Source: Chloromonas sp. AAM2
Lineage: Eukaryota > Chlorophyta > Chlorophyceae > Chlamydomonadales > Chlamydomonadaceae
Direction: 5' to 3'
Assembly: GCA_004335635.1 (NCBI GenBank)
Contig: QAXH01003330.1
Coordinates: forward strand, 1 to 53,124
DNA length: 53,124 nucleotides
Made by a program: the position numbers and the translations under genes. A model generated the notes under the pieces. It made no database searches. It saw only the letters and a program-made list of their open reading frames with translations, and was not told the origin of the DNA. Below, piece by piece: positions 35,171 to 46,860 of this stretch. Each line of letters opens with the position of its first letter. Position 1 is the first letter of the stretch.

Positions 35171-35793
35171 GCCTGTGCACACAGCTGACTCCAGGCGACA
35201 CCAGCGTTGTTTGGGTGACCAGGGAACAGCCACCGGGCAGCAAGCAGCTGGCAGTCAGCTTTAAGGCTTCCCCGCTGCGGCTGGGTGAGCATTTGTGCAA
35301 CGGCTGCCATGGGGCCGTCTTCCGGGGAACCTTTGGTGGAGAGGCAGCTGCCATCAAACTTCTGGGGCCCAGTGCGGAGGGGATGGCGGCTTTTCACCGG
35401 GAGTGGGATGGCTTGCGGTTCTTGGCTGATGCCAAGGTGGGGGCGGCATCACGGCCGCTGGGGGCGGGCCACCTGTACCTCGGTGTACACTTCTTAGCCA
35501 CGGCATGGGTGAATGGTCAGCCGCTCTCGGGCCTACGGAAACTGATGCCAGAGGTAGCAGAGGCAGCTCGGTGTGCGCTGGCTTAAGTGCATACAGCTCA
35601 TCCAGGCTTACTGCTGGTTACATTCCCCTCGCAGCTGCAAGCTGGCGAGGTCAGCAGCCATGGCAGCAGCAGCAGTGAGTTGCTCCCGGAGTGCAAGGTG
35701 TTGGATTTTGGTGCCTCATCTTGGAGCGGATCACCAGCTGGTCAGGAGCAGGAGCTGTGCCAGCTACAGCGGCTGTTGGATCAGGCCAGCTGA
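35171..35793 (+). pseudogene. Protein-kinase-like fragment without a visible catalytic loop
   Basis: The first segment (about 35171-35553) reads LRLGEHLCNGCHGAVFRGTF then GGEAAAIKLLG, like a kinase Gly-rich loop and the VAIK lysine, followed by AFHREWDGLRFLADAK (helix C-like). After a possible 81-bp intron (donor 35554, acceptor before 35635), the second segment has ECKVLDFGASSW, a DFG-type motif, and soon stops (QRLLDQAS, TGA 35791-35793). No H.D....N catalytic loop, APE motif or C-lobe is present. It is therefore a degenerate or truncated kinase, or part of a gene whose other exons were missed. The first segment stays open to a TAA at about 35584 if the intron is not used. An ATG start is not evident. 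Confidence 0.45.
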
Positions 35794-36906
35794 ACAGTGC
35801 GTCAGATCCAAAGCACACAGGTGAGTGCGCATCTGGTTAGGGTCAAGGCTGGGGTCAGGTGTAGGTTTGGTACGGAGTCTTGAGCCTCACCCATGGTCAT
35901 CCAGGCTTGACGCAGTTGAGCAGATGGGCGTGTGGATGTCCTGAGCAGGCGCATGGAAGTGGTGCCAGCAGGGCAGCAACGTGCTGATGTTGCAAGAAGG
36001 CCTGTGCACGGACCAGCAGGCCCCCCATGGGTTTGGCGTGTCGTTATGCACCGTGCAGTGTGCTTCTGATAACATCAACTGTCAACAGGCCTGTCGACAG
36101 CAAGTCGCAGGCTGATGCCTGACCCAAGCTGACCGTTGATTCGTGGGACGCTCAGCCTCAGCCATGCAGGCCGCTCTAGGTGTGCAGCGGTGTAGCTAGA
36201 ATTCTCATTTGCCCAAGTCAGCCATGTGTGAGCGCTTGTGTTGTCCATGTTGTCATGGTGTTGCAGGAGGGCACATGGGGTCGGTGCCTCAGCTGAAGCA
36301 GCTGGGCCTGCTCGTCAAGCCCGCACAGTGCAACAACACCCGCTTCGTGGCCCTATAGTCGCGCACGACTGGCTATCAAGGCCTTGCATAAAGCACAACT
36401 GCGCTCTCACCAGAGCTGTTGCACAGACGCGACACAGACAGACACATATGCCTCTTCTGACACAACTGGGCACTACGGCCTTACAATGATGCAGAGCTTC
36501 AAGCGCTGTGTCCATGACAAGCCTGAGAGTGTCCAACCTGCGCAGTTGACCCATATGAATGTCTGTATAGGGTCATTTTTGATGTGAGGTCATTCTGATG
36601 CCATCTTGGGAACGTCAGTGGTGCATTGATGAATGGAACGCCAAAGCATTTGTACAACTTGTTCACTTGGCTGTGTGAGTCAGGAACTAACCAGCCCAGA
36701 CAGTCTACCTTCAATGTGAGTCTGATTCAGCAGCAAAGTCTCAAGGCTCGTGCTTATGACCTTGTGCGTATGAGTCACATGCAAACGTCAGATTCACAAC
36801 GACCAACCACCACTCAACGAACGCATTTCAATTCAAATTTGTCCATGATCACGGTGCGACCTTGAAGCCCGTGCCTTGGCGGTGCGGCCTCGGGGCTTCC
36901 ATAACA
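35794..36906. other. Intergenic region upstream of the LRR-like gene
   Basis: About 1.1 kb with no splice-supported coding pattern and no element that I can name. The promoter of the LRR-like gene should lie near its right end. Confidence 0.4.
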
Positions 36907-39900
36907 ATGTCCGATTCTGAAGGCGATGTGCGAACCCACACAGTCAGGCGGGTCAGTCGAGTGGTGGGCTCCGAATCCCCGGACCCCATGCCGGTTCCAG
37001 GCAGCTCCCAGGCCGGGCAGTCAATGCTGGGCAGCACGCCAGATCCTGACCAGCCAGTACCAATAGAGATCCCATCACGAGTTTCAGATGAAACAGCGCA
37101 ACCACCAGCAGAAATCCAGCCTCAGGCCTTAGCAGTCGAGAAAGCCACACACAACATGCTGCTAAAATTGCTCAAGGACAGTTTAGGAGGTAAGGGCTTG
37201 GTGTCAGCCACCATGGGTATGGCTGCACTCTTTTCAAAGCTAGCCTGCCTTTGTACGGTTTTAGTGGTTTTGCATTGTGTTGTTGCGTCCTGGCAACGTG
37301 TGCTGCATATGTTCGGCCAGCTTCATCACTGCATGCTGCACTCGCAACACCAAGTTGAAATAGCTTCACACCACTAGTTCTCGTCTTGCAATACGATGCC
37401 TCGTAGTCTAGCTCATTCTGATGCGACACCAGCAGCGTGGCCCCGGTGTCACCACCCACCCTCTACCCCACATGCGATGTATCATCTGTCAAAGTATTTC
37501 TTGCACATGCAGGCACATGGGGTGCGCTTGGAAACCTTGAGGATGTCTTGGCAACTGTTCCTGACCAATGTGTTGTCAAGCGGCAGGTGTGTGGGGGGGG
37601 GTCACAAACCAGCACTAACTAGAACTTCATGACACTGGACTGCTCTACACTGCTCTGCACTGTAGTGGAATGTACACGCATGCTAACAATCCACGCATGA
37701 GCAAATCTTCACTGTGTCACTTGGCTATCACCTGCCACAGCCAGGATGTCCGCCATTTGCCATGCAAACATGCAAACATGCACCATGCAATCACTATGCT
37801 CCCATGCAGGCGGGTGTGTGGAAGCTGACATCTGCAGTGCACACCGCATGGAGCCGTGCCAGCCTGTCATTGGATCTCACAGGACCGGGCCTGTGGGCGG
37901 GCATGGCACAGGGGGAGGTGGCCAGGGCACTAACAGCCATCATAACGGCACTGTTTGGAAAGGTGGTGAGTCTGAGTGCTCAGGTGCCATGACGTGGGCC
38001 ATGCCTCAGTGCCTTTATCTGAGGTATACAAGAAAAAAAAGTGTACTTCGTTGGCGGGGTGAGGGGTACGGTCACTTTCTGACCATATCGAGGAGTGGGT
38101 ATCCCTGACCCGTTGGGTCTACTTCACTATGTAGTCTGATCTGGAGCTTGATCAGAAGAGACTGTTTAAGCTCCTCTGCCCAGAGCTTGATCAGAAGAGA
38201 CTGTTTAAGCTCCTCTGCTCAAAGCTTGATCAGAAGCGGCTGGGCCAGGACAGAATTGAAATGTTCAAAAACTCCTGTCAGATAGGCTTGGTTCACTTGA
38301 CATCTTGCCCTCTGCGCTGATCATGCCTCTGCGCAATGGTGGTTGCAGTTCAAGTGGCATGACATGTACAAGTTCGATTTCTTACGTGGACATCAGTGCA
38401 TGGGGTTTGCATCGGCATGGGAGGCCCGTTGAGGGGGCACACTTACCCCGATCATCTAATCAACTTGTGTACATCGGTGTCGTCCCACAAGTGGAGCAGA
38501 ACGTATGTAACAAACATCCTGGGGGACGTCAGTGACTGCCATGCTGCTGTTGCAGGGGCACAGCCTAGTAGCGGTTGAGCGGCTGCACCTGTCCGGTGGA
38601 CCCTTGACGGCCCTCACAGACGCGCACGTGAAGCTCTTGGCCCGCAGCCTTGCACGTTTGGGCGAACACTGCCGGCTTCATCACTTAGCCGTCAGCGGCT
38701 CAAGCATCACTGCTGATGCCCTACTTCACCTGAGCAGCTGTGCTCCGCTCAGCCTCAGGCTGAGGGTGTTGGATCTCTCACACAACAAGGCGCTATGCTG
38801 CGTGGGGAGTGAGAGTGGTGCCTTGGATAGGGACTGGTGGTCTCGGCTGCTGCGAGCCATGCAGTGTCTGGAAATGGTGGATGTCTCATTCACAGGTCAG
38901 TGTGTAGAGAGCAGTGATAGGAGAGCACGTGCTTCGTAAGGTGCTGGCTGGGTGTAAGAATGTTGAGTGAGACAGCTTGGCAAGCAGCGAGCGTGGCACG
39001 TTGAACTACTTCTCAACTTGCCCCTGTGCTTGAGTGCCAGGGGCAAGTTGACTAACTACTAGCCAGGGAGTGCTTGAGTGGTGTAAATAGTGGGTGCTTG
39101 TGGGGTAAGAGTGTTCGCTGTGCTTGTAGGTGGATTCAGTGGGACGGTCCTTCTGCAAACGCCATACTTTCATCTCTGCTCAGAAGCACCATGTGGTGTT
39201 TGCAGTTACTCATGCATCACTACAAATCACTACAAATCTCGTAACCAACCACCAATCTTATCAATAACGTTACCAACGTGTCACAGGTCTGGAGGTGGCC
39301 GGGCTGAGGGCTGTTAGTGAGGAGCTGCGGCGGTGCAGGCGTCTAAAGCTCGTGCGCTTGGGACCGCCCGCTGGGACTGCTGCTGACATGCAAGGCAAGG
39401 CAGAGCGATGCCAAAGTCTGCCCTCGCGTGCTGAGACCGGATATGCAGCATTTGCTTCTACTGGTACTCTGCTGGTACTCTGCTGGTACTGCAGACACAA
39501 CGTGCATCTACAGATATTCAGTCTTACAAATTCTAGCCTCATCAGTCATAGCCTGGAAAGTTGCCCTTGCACACAGACGGAGCAGTTGTAGGTACCTAGT
39601 AGCATGGCGAGACTAACCACATGCAGGAGACACGCCGCTTGGGACCGCTGTCGGCATGCAAGGCAAGGCCAAAGTCTGCCCTCATGTGAACAGAATGAGT
39701 GTGCACTGAGCCGATTCGTGCACGGAACCAGCGTGAATTGATTACGTAGCGGTACCTTGGCATGGCCAGGCAGGTGCATCAATCAACTGGCGTTCCAGCA
39801 TGCCGGCATCCAACGGCATTTTGCCCTGTCAAATCAAAACAAACGAGTCTCCCATTGCTGTCGTTGCATTGGCACCATGCCTTGTCCCTTGTGCCGCATG

Positions 39901-40304
39901 TGTTGCACGAACGCTTTGAGTTACAACTCATGACCCTGCCCTGGCCGTCATTCAATGCATCGTTTTGATCACCTGATGTTGTATTTGATGCTGTGTGGCT
40001 TTATGGATGGCATTGCCTTCATAACTGATCATAGCTCACCATAACTTACAACCCTGCGGCTGTTATATGATAGATGTTGTTGTGGTAATCCAATTGCTGT
40101 CATGTGTTGCCTCATGCTTGATAAGCCACTCACAATTGTACGGATTGCCCTGCAGACACCGGGGAGGACATGCATGGCGGCATGTGGTCGGCTGAGGCCT
40201 GCAGCGCAGTGCATGTGCTGGTGCAATCCTCCGCCTCAGCATGCAACCTGTTGTGTCTGGAGCTCATGCAGTTGGCCGAGTATCAGGCAGAAGAGCTGGT
40301 CGAG
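36907..40304 (+). CDS. Leucine-rich-repeat-like protein (N-terminal part of a larger gene?)
   Basis: Likely exons: 36907-37189, 37513-37586, 37810-37962 (or 37965), 38135 to about 38275, 38556-38895, 39287-39394 and 40156-40304. Phases close except at the end of the fourth, where only a weak TTG/GTTCAC donor fits, so that exon may be skipped. The start is MSDSEGDVRTHTVRRVSRVV, and the N-terminus is disordered. Exon 4 holds a 13-aa repeat (ELDQKRLFKLLCP). Exons 5-6 resemble RNI-type leucine-rich repeats: LVAVERLHLSGGPL, CRLHHLAVSGSSITADALLH, LRVLDLSHN, LEMVDVSFTG and LKLVRLGP. Exon 6 ends at a GC donor (CAAG/GCAAGG). Exon 7 ends AEYQAEELVE. A terminal exon 40581-40721 (VSGSSFQRQG, poly-Ala, TGA) would finish a protein of about 466 aa. 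Alternatively, exon 40664-40818 joins in phase 0 and links this to the next entry, which I favour. Function is unknown; LRRs usually bind protein partners. Confidence 0.5.
38139..38236 (+). repeat. 39-bp in-frame tandem repeat
   Basis: GAGCTTGATCAGAAGAGACT begins two full 39-bp units, followed by a third partial, diverged unit. In frame they encode ELDQKRLFKLLCP twice and then KLDQKRLG, with an acceptor TATGTAG just upstream. No stop interrupts the repeat. Confidence 0.85.
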
Positions 40305-40629
40305 GTGTGTCACAGGGGAGGGCGAGCGTACATGCTTAGACAAACAGGACGAGCAGCAAAACAAAGGGGAGGAAAAGTGAATCAGGCATGCCTTGGGTAT
40401 GATTGGGTATGACACAGCATCCAAAGAACGCAACAGGCAGGACCCGAGCCCGAAGGGATGCCTGAACCGATGGCTCTGTCACCAGATGTACAGCGGTGGT
40501 TCTGCTTCGCGGCGCAGCCGGTATGTATCTGATTTGTTTGACGGTCAGGTGGACCACGGTACCTCGTGTGTTGTATGCAGGTGTCCGGCAGCAGCTTTCA
40601 AAGGCAAGGCACGCTGCTAGTACGCGCTG

Positions 40630-40654
40630 CTGCTGCTGCTGCTGCTGCTGCGAA
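40630..40654 (+). repeat. CTG trinucleotide microsatellite
   Basis: About eight CTG/GCT units precede an acceptor (CCGCAG at 40663). Depending on splicing it is either an intronic pyrimidine-rich tract or encodes poly-Ala. Confidence 0.85.
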
Positions 40655-40663
40655 CAACCGCAG

Positions 40664-43600
40664 GTGTGTGGGCTGGGCAAGTATTCCAGGGAATGTAAGC
40701 ACTGCCGAAAAAAGTTCATGAAGCGCATCATGGTGCCTGTAGACGCCAGCGCGCCCCCTGCCTATCATGACTATGCCAAAATTGAGACCGCCAACAACAT
40801 CAGCATCAACGTGTACAGGTCATCAATTGCAGACCAGATCAAGAGCGCTCTTTTTTTTCCGGCAGTTGTCTGTGCCATTCTTGGACATCCACCTGACACA
40901 TGATGCTGTGCCATGCCAACTTAAAGTACGTCTTCGGACAGCAACTTGATTGCATTGATTGAACTATGCCTTTTGCCTGCCTGTTTTCCGCAGACAAACC
41001 CACCCAGGCGAAGACAGTCCTGCTGCTGATATCATGGCTGGGGATGCGGGCGCTGGCCAGGAGGATCAGGAGCCGCCAGAAGCCGTATGCTGGCCTGCGC
41101 CCCTGGACGGTCCAGTCCAGTGTGACTGCGCGGAACCGGAACAGGAAGAGGAGCTGGATTTTGTGGATCTTGTCCAAGACGATGGTGAACGTGAAGAAAA
41201 CGAGGGTGGTGCTTCTGCACAGCCGTTGGCATGGTCGGATGGTGGCTTCCCGGCTTTTGAGGGAGCAGTGAATGCAGAGGCGTGGGAGTGGGATGGTACG
41301 GATGGCGATCGTGCACATGCGTGGCCGAACTCGCACGGTTTTGGGGGAAGTGGCGGGGGTAGCAAGGCAGGAGCTGGCGTGGCTGGGAAAAGGGACAGAA
41401 AGCAGGCGACACTCGCGGAGGCATGGAAGCGACAGCCAGGGCAGTCCGGTTTCTTTTACGAGTATCCGCCAGACGTTGTTGGTGACAGGCAGGTTGGTCA
41501 GGAAGAAAAATCGCATGTTTTGCAAGAGTTTGGCGTCCGGGGTCACAAGCGCGGACCATCAGGCAAGCCAAAGGCGCGCAAGGGCTCATCGGAAGGTGGC
41601 CAGCCGCGTGCGCCCAAGCGCCCTGCCCATGCACGGCCACGACAGGTCGGCATGCATGATGGCGCTGGCGATTTCCCTGCCCATGATTACGATGGTGTCA
41701 ACGAGGAATGGGATGACGATGGCAATGTTGATCGCTGCAATGCACACCCGCGCCCGGGGAGTGGTGATGCCGGGAGGCACAGCCTTGGGCAAAATGAAGT
41801 CGGGAACCCTCGTCAACCCGGGCATAAGCGGCATAAAGCATCTGCGGCTGGTCGACCACCAGGGCCGGGCAAGAAGGCCAGAAGCGCCTCTCGCGCACCC
41901 AGGCAGACTTGGGCGCGGCCTGAGCAATTGCATGGTGGCCGCGAGGACAACTGCGATGTCTCCGATGACTCGCAAGCGGAAGATGACGAGTCCGAGGTGG
42001 GAGGACAGTAGCGCAACTCTAAACCGAACTTTGCCCTTACCAACGTACGCTCACGTGACAGCAAGGTCTTGCTATGCGACTCTGATATGCTGGCAAGTGG
42101 ACGCAGAAGGCATTGCTCATGCCAACGTCTAGATCTCCTATCGTCCTCTCGTGTGCATTGCTCCTCGCTCAGAGATTTGTTGTCGTTTGCCGCAGGGCTC
42201 GTTGGACGACTTCTTACAGTCGGACCACGAGATAACCTACGATTCTCAAGACGAGAAGGCGCAGAGCCGGCGATTCCAAAAGCGTCAGCAAAGAATTATC
42301 AACGAGCAGGTGGCCATGGTGAGACGTCCAATAGATGAACGTGCCTAGTCCGCGCCAGGGGTAAACAAAATGCAGTCCTGCGTTGCAAATTACATGTTGG
42401 CGAAAGCAGCAGCAAGCAATGTTACCAATAATTTTATCACAATGTGTGAAACGTAAACCGATAAAACTGGTCGCACCTGTTGATGCTTTGCTGTGTTCGC
42501 AGGGCCTGAAGAGTTGGCGTCACAAACTGCGGGAGCGCAGCGCATCTGGCTCTGACAGCAGCGACAGCAGGGATGGAACTGATGATGATGACCAGCGCGG
42601 GGACAGTGCAGACGGCAGAGAACCGTTACGGCAGAATGATACCATCACAGATGGAAGCGGTAGTGGCAGTGATGGTGACCAGCAAGGGGCGCAACCACCG
42701 CACGCATGCGTCACCCATCGCAAGCAGGTCAACCAAAAGCCGGCAGGTCCAAGGACGACAAGCCAGAAGCCGTCCTCTGCACCACCCACCGTGCGACACG
42801 ATGGTGATGGGTCTCGCAGCCCCGTTATCATAAGTGATGATTCTGCAGAATGCAGCGATCACGAACGTGGCAATGCCGCTTCCGAGGGTCGCGAGGACGC
42901 TGATGACGAAGGACGTCTCGAATTGCTGGCAGGCCGCAGGAAGCTGAATCACGTGCTTGATGGCAGTGAGCCTCAGGTCGGTGAGAGGCCCGCTCCAGCG
43001 AGGAGCCGACGACGGCGAGCAACTGCCAACAACGGTGCGAATGGAGACGGACATGAAGAGCAGGGCGGCAACGACGCGGACGAAAAGTACGCCGATGAAG
43101 TGCTGCAGGTAAGTCAATGGAGGATTGTTTTGTAGGAGGATTAAGGTGGGCAGCGTCTTTTGAGGATGCACCGGACCGAAAGCCAGGCACATGTGAGCAT
43201 ACAGCTGTAGCTCTTCAGTCTCAAGCTCTGATCAAATCTTAGCATTCGAGTCGCTGGGGGTATTGCCACATGACCGTCGCAGAGGTGTGACGTCCTGACC
43301 ACGGAGGTCAAGCAGCTCAGGCAACAAAAGCAACAAATTGAATCACGACTGAAGGAGTTGCAACGGCCGTCCGTTGTCGCCGAAGAGGCCGATGCTTCCG
43401 TGCCAGCACCCGACCCAGCTTTAATGGCAGAGATATCCCAGGAGCTGAAGCAAATTCAGCAGCGCATCCAGGAGGCTCAGCGAAGCCTCAACCAGGCAAA
43501 GTTCCTAAGGGAGTCCATTCCTTTCGCCTGGGACAGAGCGAAGGTGGGTGCTCTGTCGCGATTGAAGCCAGGTGGTCAGCTGTTATCCCGGGCAACGGCT

Positions 43601-45664
43601 GAATTCACTGGCGTGGTCGGTTGTTCTTCACAGCCATGCTCAACTATCTCAAGTATCAATGTATCAATGCCGTGTGCCAGCGATCCACAGACCTGTCACA
43701 TTGCACGTCCATGATGCTATGCAATGGCCGACTCCACCACGCTGCAAGAGCTGCTTGGGGGATTGTTAAGATCAGTCTGTATAGGAATCGAGGCCATACA
43801 TTTGTTCACAGGCACCCTGACAGGGCACTCATCCCCTTCCATTGTGCTTTTCTATCTTGACTCATCACAAAGCGAGTCTGTCGTCCGTCATGCCTATCCA
43901 ATCGGACTAGACTGCACTGATAGGTCGAGCAAAGCACGCGTGAGACGTCAAGTGGGGCAGACTGGATGTGGCTGACCACATGCATGCCTGCAGGGCGGAG
44001 CCATAGGGAAGAACCTGGCGATGATGGCGCGGCCTGACAGCAAGCGTGTGTCCCGGGCACCCACCCGATATGAGGACGAACTGGCCGCCAAGGAGCGAGC
44101 AGAACGCAAGAGCAAACAGCGCATGCGTGAGCACGCCGCACTGCACCAACACTACCAGCAACACCAGCACCCCCAGCTGCAACAACAGGCTGATGTGGCA
44201 GAAGAACAAGCCCTTCCTGGCAGGAATGCAGTTCGCAGCTGGCCATCTAGGTCATCTTCACCTACTCCTGACAGGACTACTGTTTCACCTTCACCTGCCC
44301 CTGCCAACACTACCGTTTTACCTTCACCCGCCCCTGCCAAAGCGACTGTTAACAATGGCACTGATGACGATGATGATGCGCCACTGCTCATCACTCGACG
44401 CGCCACCACCGCCACACCCCATGGCACCAGTGACCCTACTGCAACACACACCGCACCTACAGCGTCCAAACAACACACTGCGCCCACACCTGACCTGCTG
44501 TTTGTTCCACCCGAGGCCTCTCCAGACCTGGCACCCTTCGCTTCTTATCACGAACCGTCAGGCCAGCTCTCAGTCAGCCCAGCACTGGCGCTCTTGCTCA
44601 ACTCAAGCGTGAGTCCATTGCCCGAGACAGCTTCTGGGCAGCCCCAGAGTCTGGCGGCTCAGACAGTTGCCTGTTCACCACTGGCCCCTGGCTTGGCCGA
44701 GTCCAGCAAAGCATCACCACCGCCAGCTTTGCCCAGTGAAGCGGTCGCCAGCATGGCAGCACCTTCACCAACCATCGATGTGGCTGCTTTACCCAGCGTG
44801 GCAGTGCTACAACCACCAACTGCTCTGACTGCTGATCTCCATGGCCACAGTGAGGCTGAACAAGGCGCTGCAAGCAATCAAATTGCCCTGCAACCGACAG
44901 GTGTCGGTATCGGGACTGCCAGTGATGGCGCCAAGTGGAATCGAGATCTCCTGAAATCAGCAGCACCAGCCGACGCTCCCACACCGGCATCAGCCAGTGT
45001 GCCCAGCACCAGCAGCCGGCCATTGTCAGCCGCTCCAGCACCGGCGGAGCCTGACAGCGATGATTTCCCAGCAGCGGCTCTTGTAGCAGCTGACCCCAGC
45101 AGCTTGGGCTGCCCAGCCCAGCCCAGAGCAGCTTGGGCTGACAAGTCTCCCAATGGTGAACAGTCACTGGTGCCTGCTGCAGCAGCTGCTGTTCCAGTCA
45201 TAGCTGAGTCATCGCCCTCGGTAGCAGCTGGCACATCCACTGACCCATGCATAGCTGGAACAGTACCGATGGCTGCTGGTTCCTGCATGACTGCACCATC
45301 ACCAGTAACAGCAATCAAGGAGCTGCAGACGTTTTCTGTATTGGATACGAGCACGCCCCCTACACAGCTGCCCTCAGCTCTGCTACAACACCAGTCAGCC
45401 ACAGACTGGATGCATGGGCTGGACTTGGAGGCGCATGCTACCACTTCACAGGACGCACAAGATGAAGCTGAACTCCCCATCCCAGACACTGAGGGCAGGT
45501 GAGGTCGCATAAGCAGGTGCTTGCAGTGGAAACAACTCACACTGTCTCTGCTGCTGCTGCTGCACACATCCCACGTGCGGTCACTGGCTCGTGCCCTGCT
45601 TTGATCATCATGTCTCCGTGGTGTCATGCTTAGGAGTCGAGCCCCGGGCGTCTCTGCTGGATAG
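40664..45664 (+). CDS. Large acidic, probably nuclear protein of unknown family, seven exons
   Basis: Exons: 40664-40818, 40994-41996, 42196-42318, 42503-43108, 43283-43543, 43994-45498 and 45634-45664. Every junction is GT-AG and in phase, about 1,227 aa. Exon 1 has paired cysteines (GLGKYSRECKHCRKKF). Exon 2 is acidic (QEEELDFVDLVQDD) with RKQATLAEAWKRQPGQ and basic stretches. Exon 3 has SLDDFLQSDHEITYDSQDE. Exon 4 is Asp/Ser-rich and contains SPVIISDDSAECSDHE, a good SUMO-interacting-motif pattern, and SRRRRA, a possible nuclear signal. Exon 5 is coiled coil (VKQLRQQKQQIESRLKELQ). Exon 6 starts with a charged helix (YEDELAAKERAERKSKQRM) and becomes a Ser/Pro/Ala-rich tail. These features suggest a nuclear, chromatin- or repair-associated scaffold, by inference. 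It may be the C-terminal continuation of the LRR-like gene, because exon 40156-40304 ends in phase 0 and this one begins in phase 0. Otherwise it could start at ATG 40718. Confidence 0.55.
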
Positions 45665-46343
45665 GCATGACAACAGGAAAAAGTTTGGCCACCGCCATTG
45701 TTGCGCTACAATACTGTACAGCGGGACACCCACGCTGCTCTTGCTGCGTTTACACTGGCTGTATCCAAACTACACCTGTTGTGCTGTTTGACACTGCCAT
45801 TTGAACAAAAGATTGTACTACCACCACTTGACTGTGGTTAGGTGTTCCAATGACCCTGTCACAGCATGTCATTTTGATAGGATGACGCATTCGACCAGAT
45901 CATTGAGATGCTGACCTTGCTCATGAATCGTGCCCACTGCATGCAGCGACGAGGACTGACAATGGAGGAACAGAAGGAAGAATGAAGTGCCATTAAACCG
46001 AAGTCGTACTGCAAACTCATCTGCACCCTCCTGCAAGTTGAATCTCACAGCCCTGCAGCCCACTGTACGGTACTGCATGTCAGTGCCAGTACATCGCTGC
46101 TTCAGTGCCTCTCCTTCAGTTGCAAGCCTTTCGGGCCTGTTTACAAGCGGATACCTATCAGGGTATTTACATTTTGCTGGCGGTGGAATGCAACCCTTGG
46201 CCGTGTTACTGCCAGTGCCATGAAGCTTTACATGTCTTACATAGCACCTTGTCTGAATGCACGTTCACGGAAGGAACAAGTACACATGCAATGAGGCATC
46301 CTTACCACTTTACCAAACAAAAGTCAAGTCACTGCAACTACTT

Positions 46344-46388
46344 GTAAACGGTTTCTTTTTGTAAACGGTTTCTTTTTGTAACGGTTGG
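46344..46388 (+). terminator. Triple TGTAA array, candidate polyadenylation signal
   Basis: A 17-bp unit TGTAAACGGTTTCTTTT repeats about 2.6 times, so TGTAA occurs at 46344, 46361 and 46378. TGTAA is the usual poly(A) signal of chlorophycean algae. It lies about 680 nt after the stop of the plus-strand gene ending at 45664 and could terminate its transcript. Confidence 0.4.
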
Positions 46389-46407
46389 TGAACAGCCTCT
46401 CGCATCG

Positions 46408-46860
46408 TCAGGAGGGACTGCCATAAGAGAGCGGTGGTGTCCCCGTGAGCAGAGCATAAGAAGAGGCTGCTGAGCAAAACTCGGATGCAGGACAATAGCC
46501 AGCAAATACATTCACCACTCGTTGCAGCTGTGCACGAGCTTGAACAACCAAACACCTCACACAGTTTGCTGCTGAGGGGAGACCACTTTGCTTCCACCGC
46601 TGCTGCAGCGGGGCAAACTGCGTGGTGCGAGCCTCGTCAACCACAATCACAGTGCAAACCGGACTATCTAATTCTGAACTAGCCAGCGACGCGCAGCTCT
46701 CAATCATGAATTGCATGCTACAATTGGGTGTAAGAACTTGTGGCATATATGTAGTCAGTTGATACTCAGCGTTGATGCTCAGCGTGGTGCCCATGCATAG
46801 CTGAGGTCTGAGCAAAGATGACATGTCTTGTCCATCAGGCAGTTGCACTCTGTTCACCAT
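46408..46860 (-). CDS. Lone 150-aa ORF with a helicase-like VVDEA motif
   Basis: A single uninterrupted ATG-to-stop frame, MVNRVQLPDGQDM at the start. It contains SPVCTVIVVDEARTTQFAPL, which resembles the Walker B region of UPF1-like SF1 helicases (VVDEA followed by a hydrophobic P-L stretch). No Walker A or other helicase motif is present, so it would be a relic at best. The composition is protein-like (few rare patches, regular hydrophobics), but the match may be chance. No introns or partner exons were found. Confidence 0.3.
   Translation of the reverse strand: MVNRVQLPDGQDMSSLLRPQLCMGTTLSINAEYQLTTYMPQVLTPNCSMQFMIESCASLASSELDSPVCTVIVVDEARTTQFAPLQQRWKQSGLPSAANCVRCLVVQARAQLQRVVNVFAGYCPASEFCSAASSYALLTGTPPLSYGSPS

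Noticed and set aside
40496..40660. Poly-Cys reading of the CTG tract
   Set aside because: No start, and the frame arises from the trinucleotide repeat. It is treated as intronic or poly-Ala.
40664..40818. Polinton or virus-derived exon (ECKHCRKKF, NNISINVYR)
   Set aside because: The resemblance to element proteins is short. The exon fits in phase within a normal gene, so I kept it as a cellular exon.
44598..45627. Two long minus-strand frames (189 and 249 aa)
   Set aside because: They are antisense to the Ser/Pro/Ala-rich last large exon of the acidic protein. Such low-complexity codons keep both strands open.
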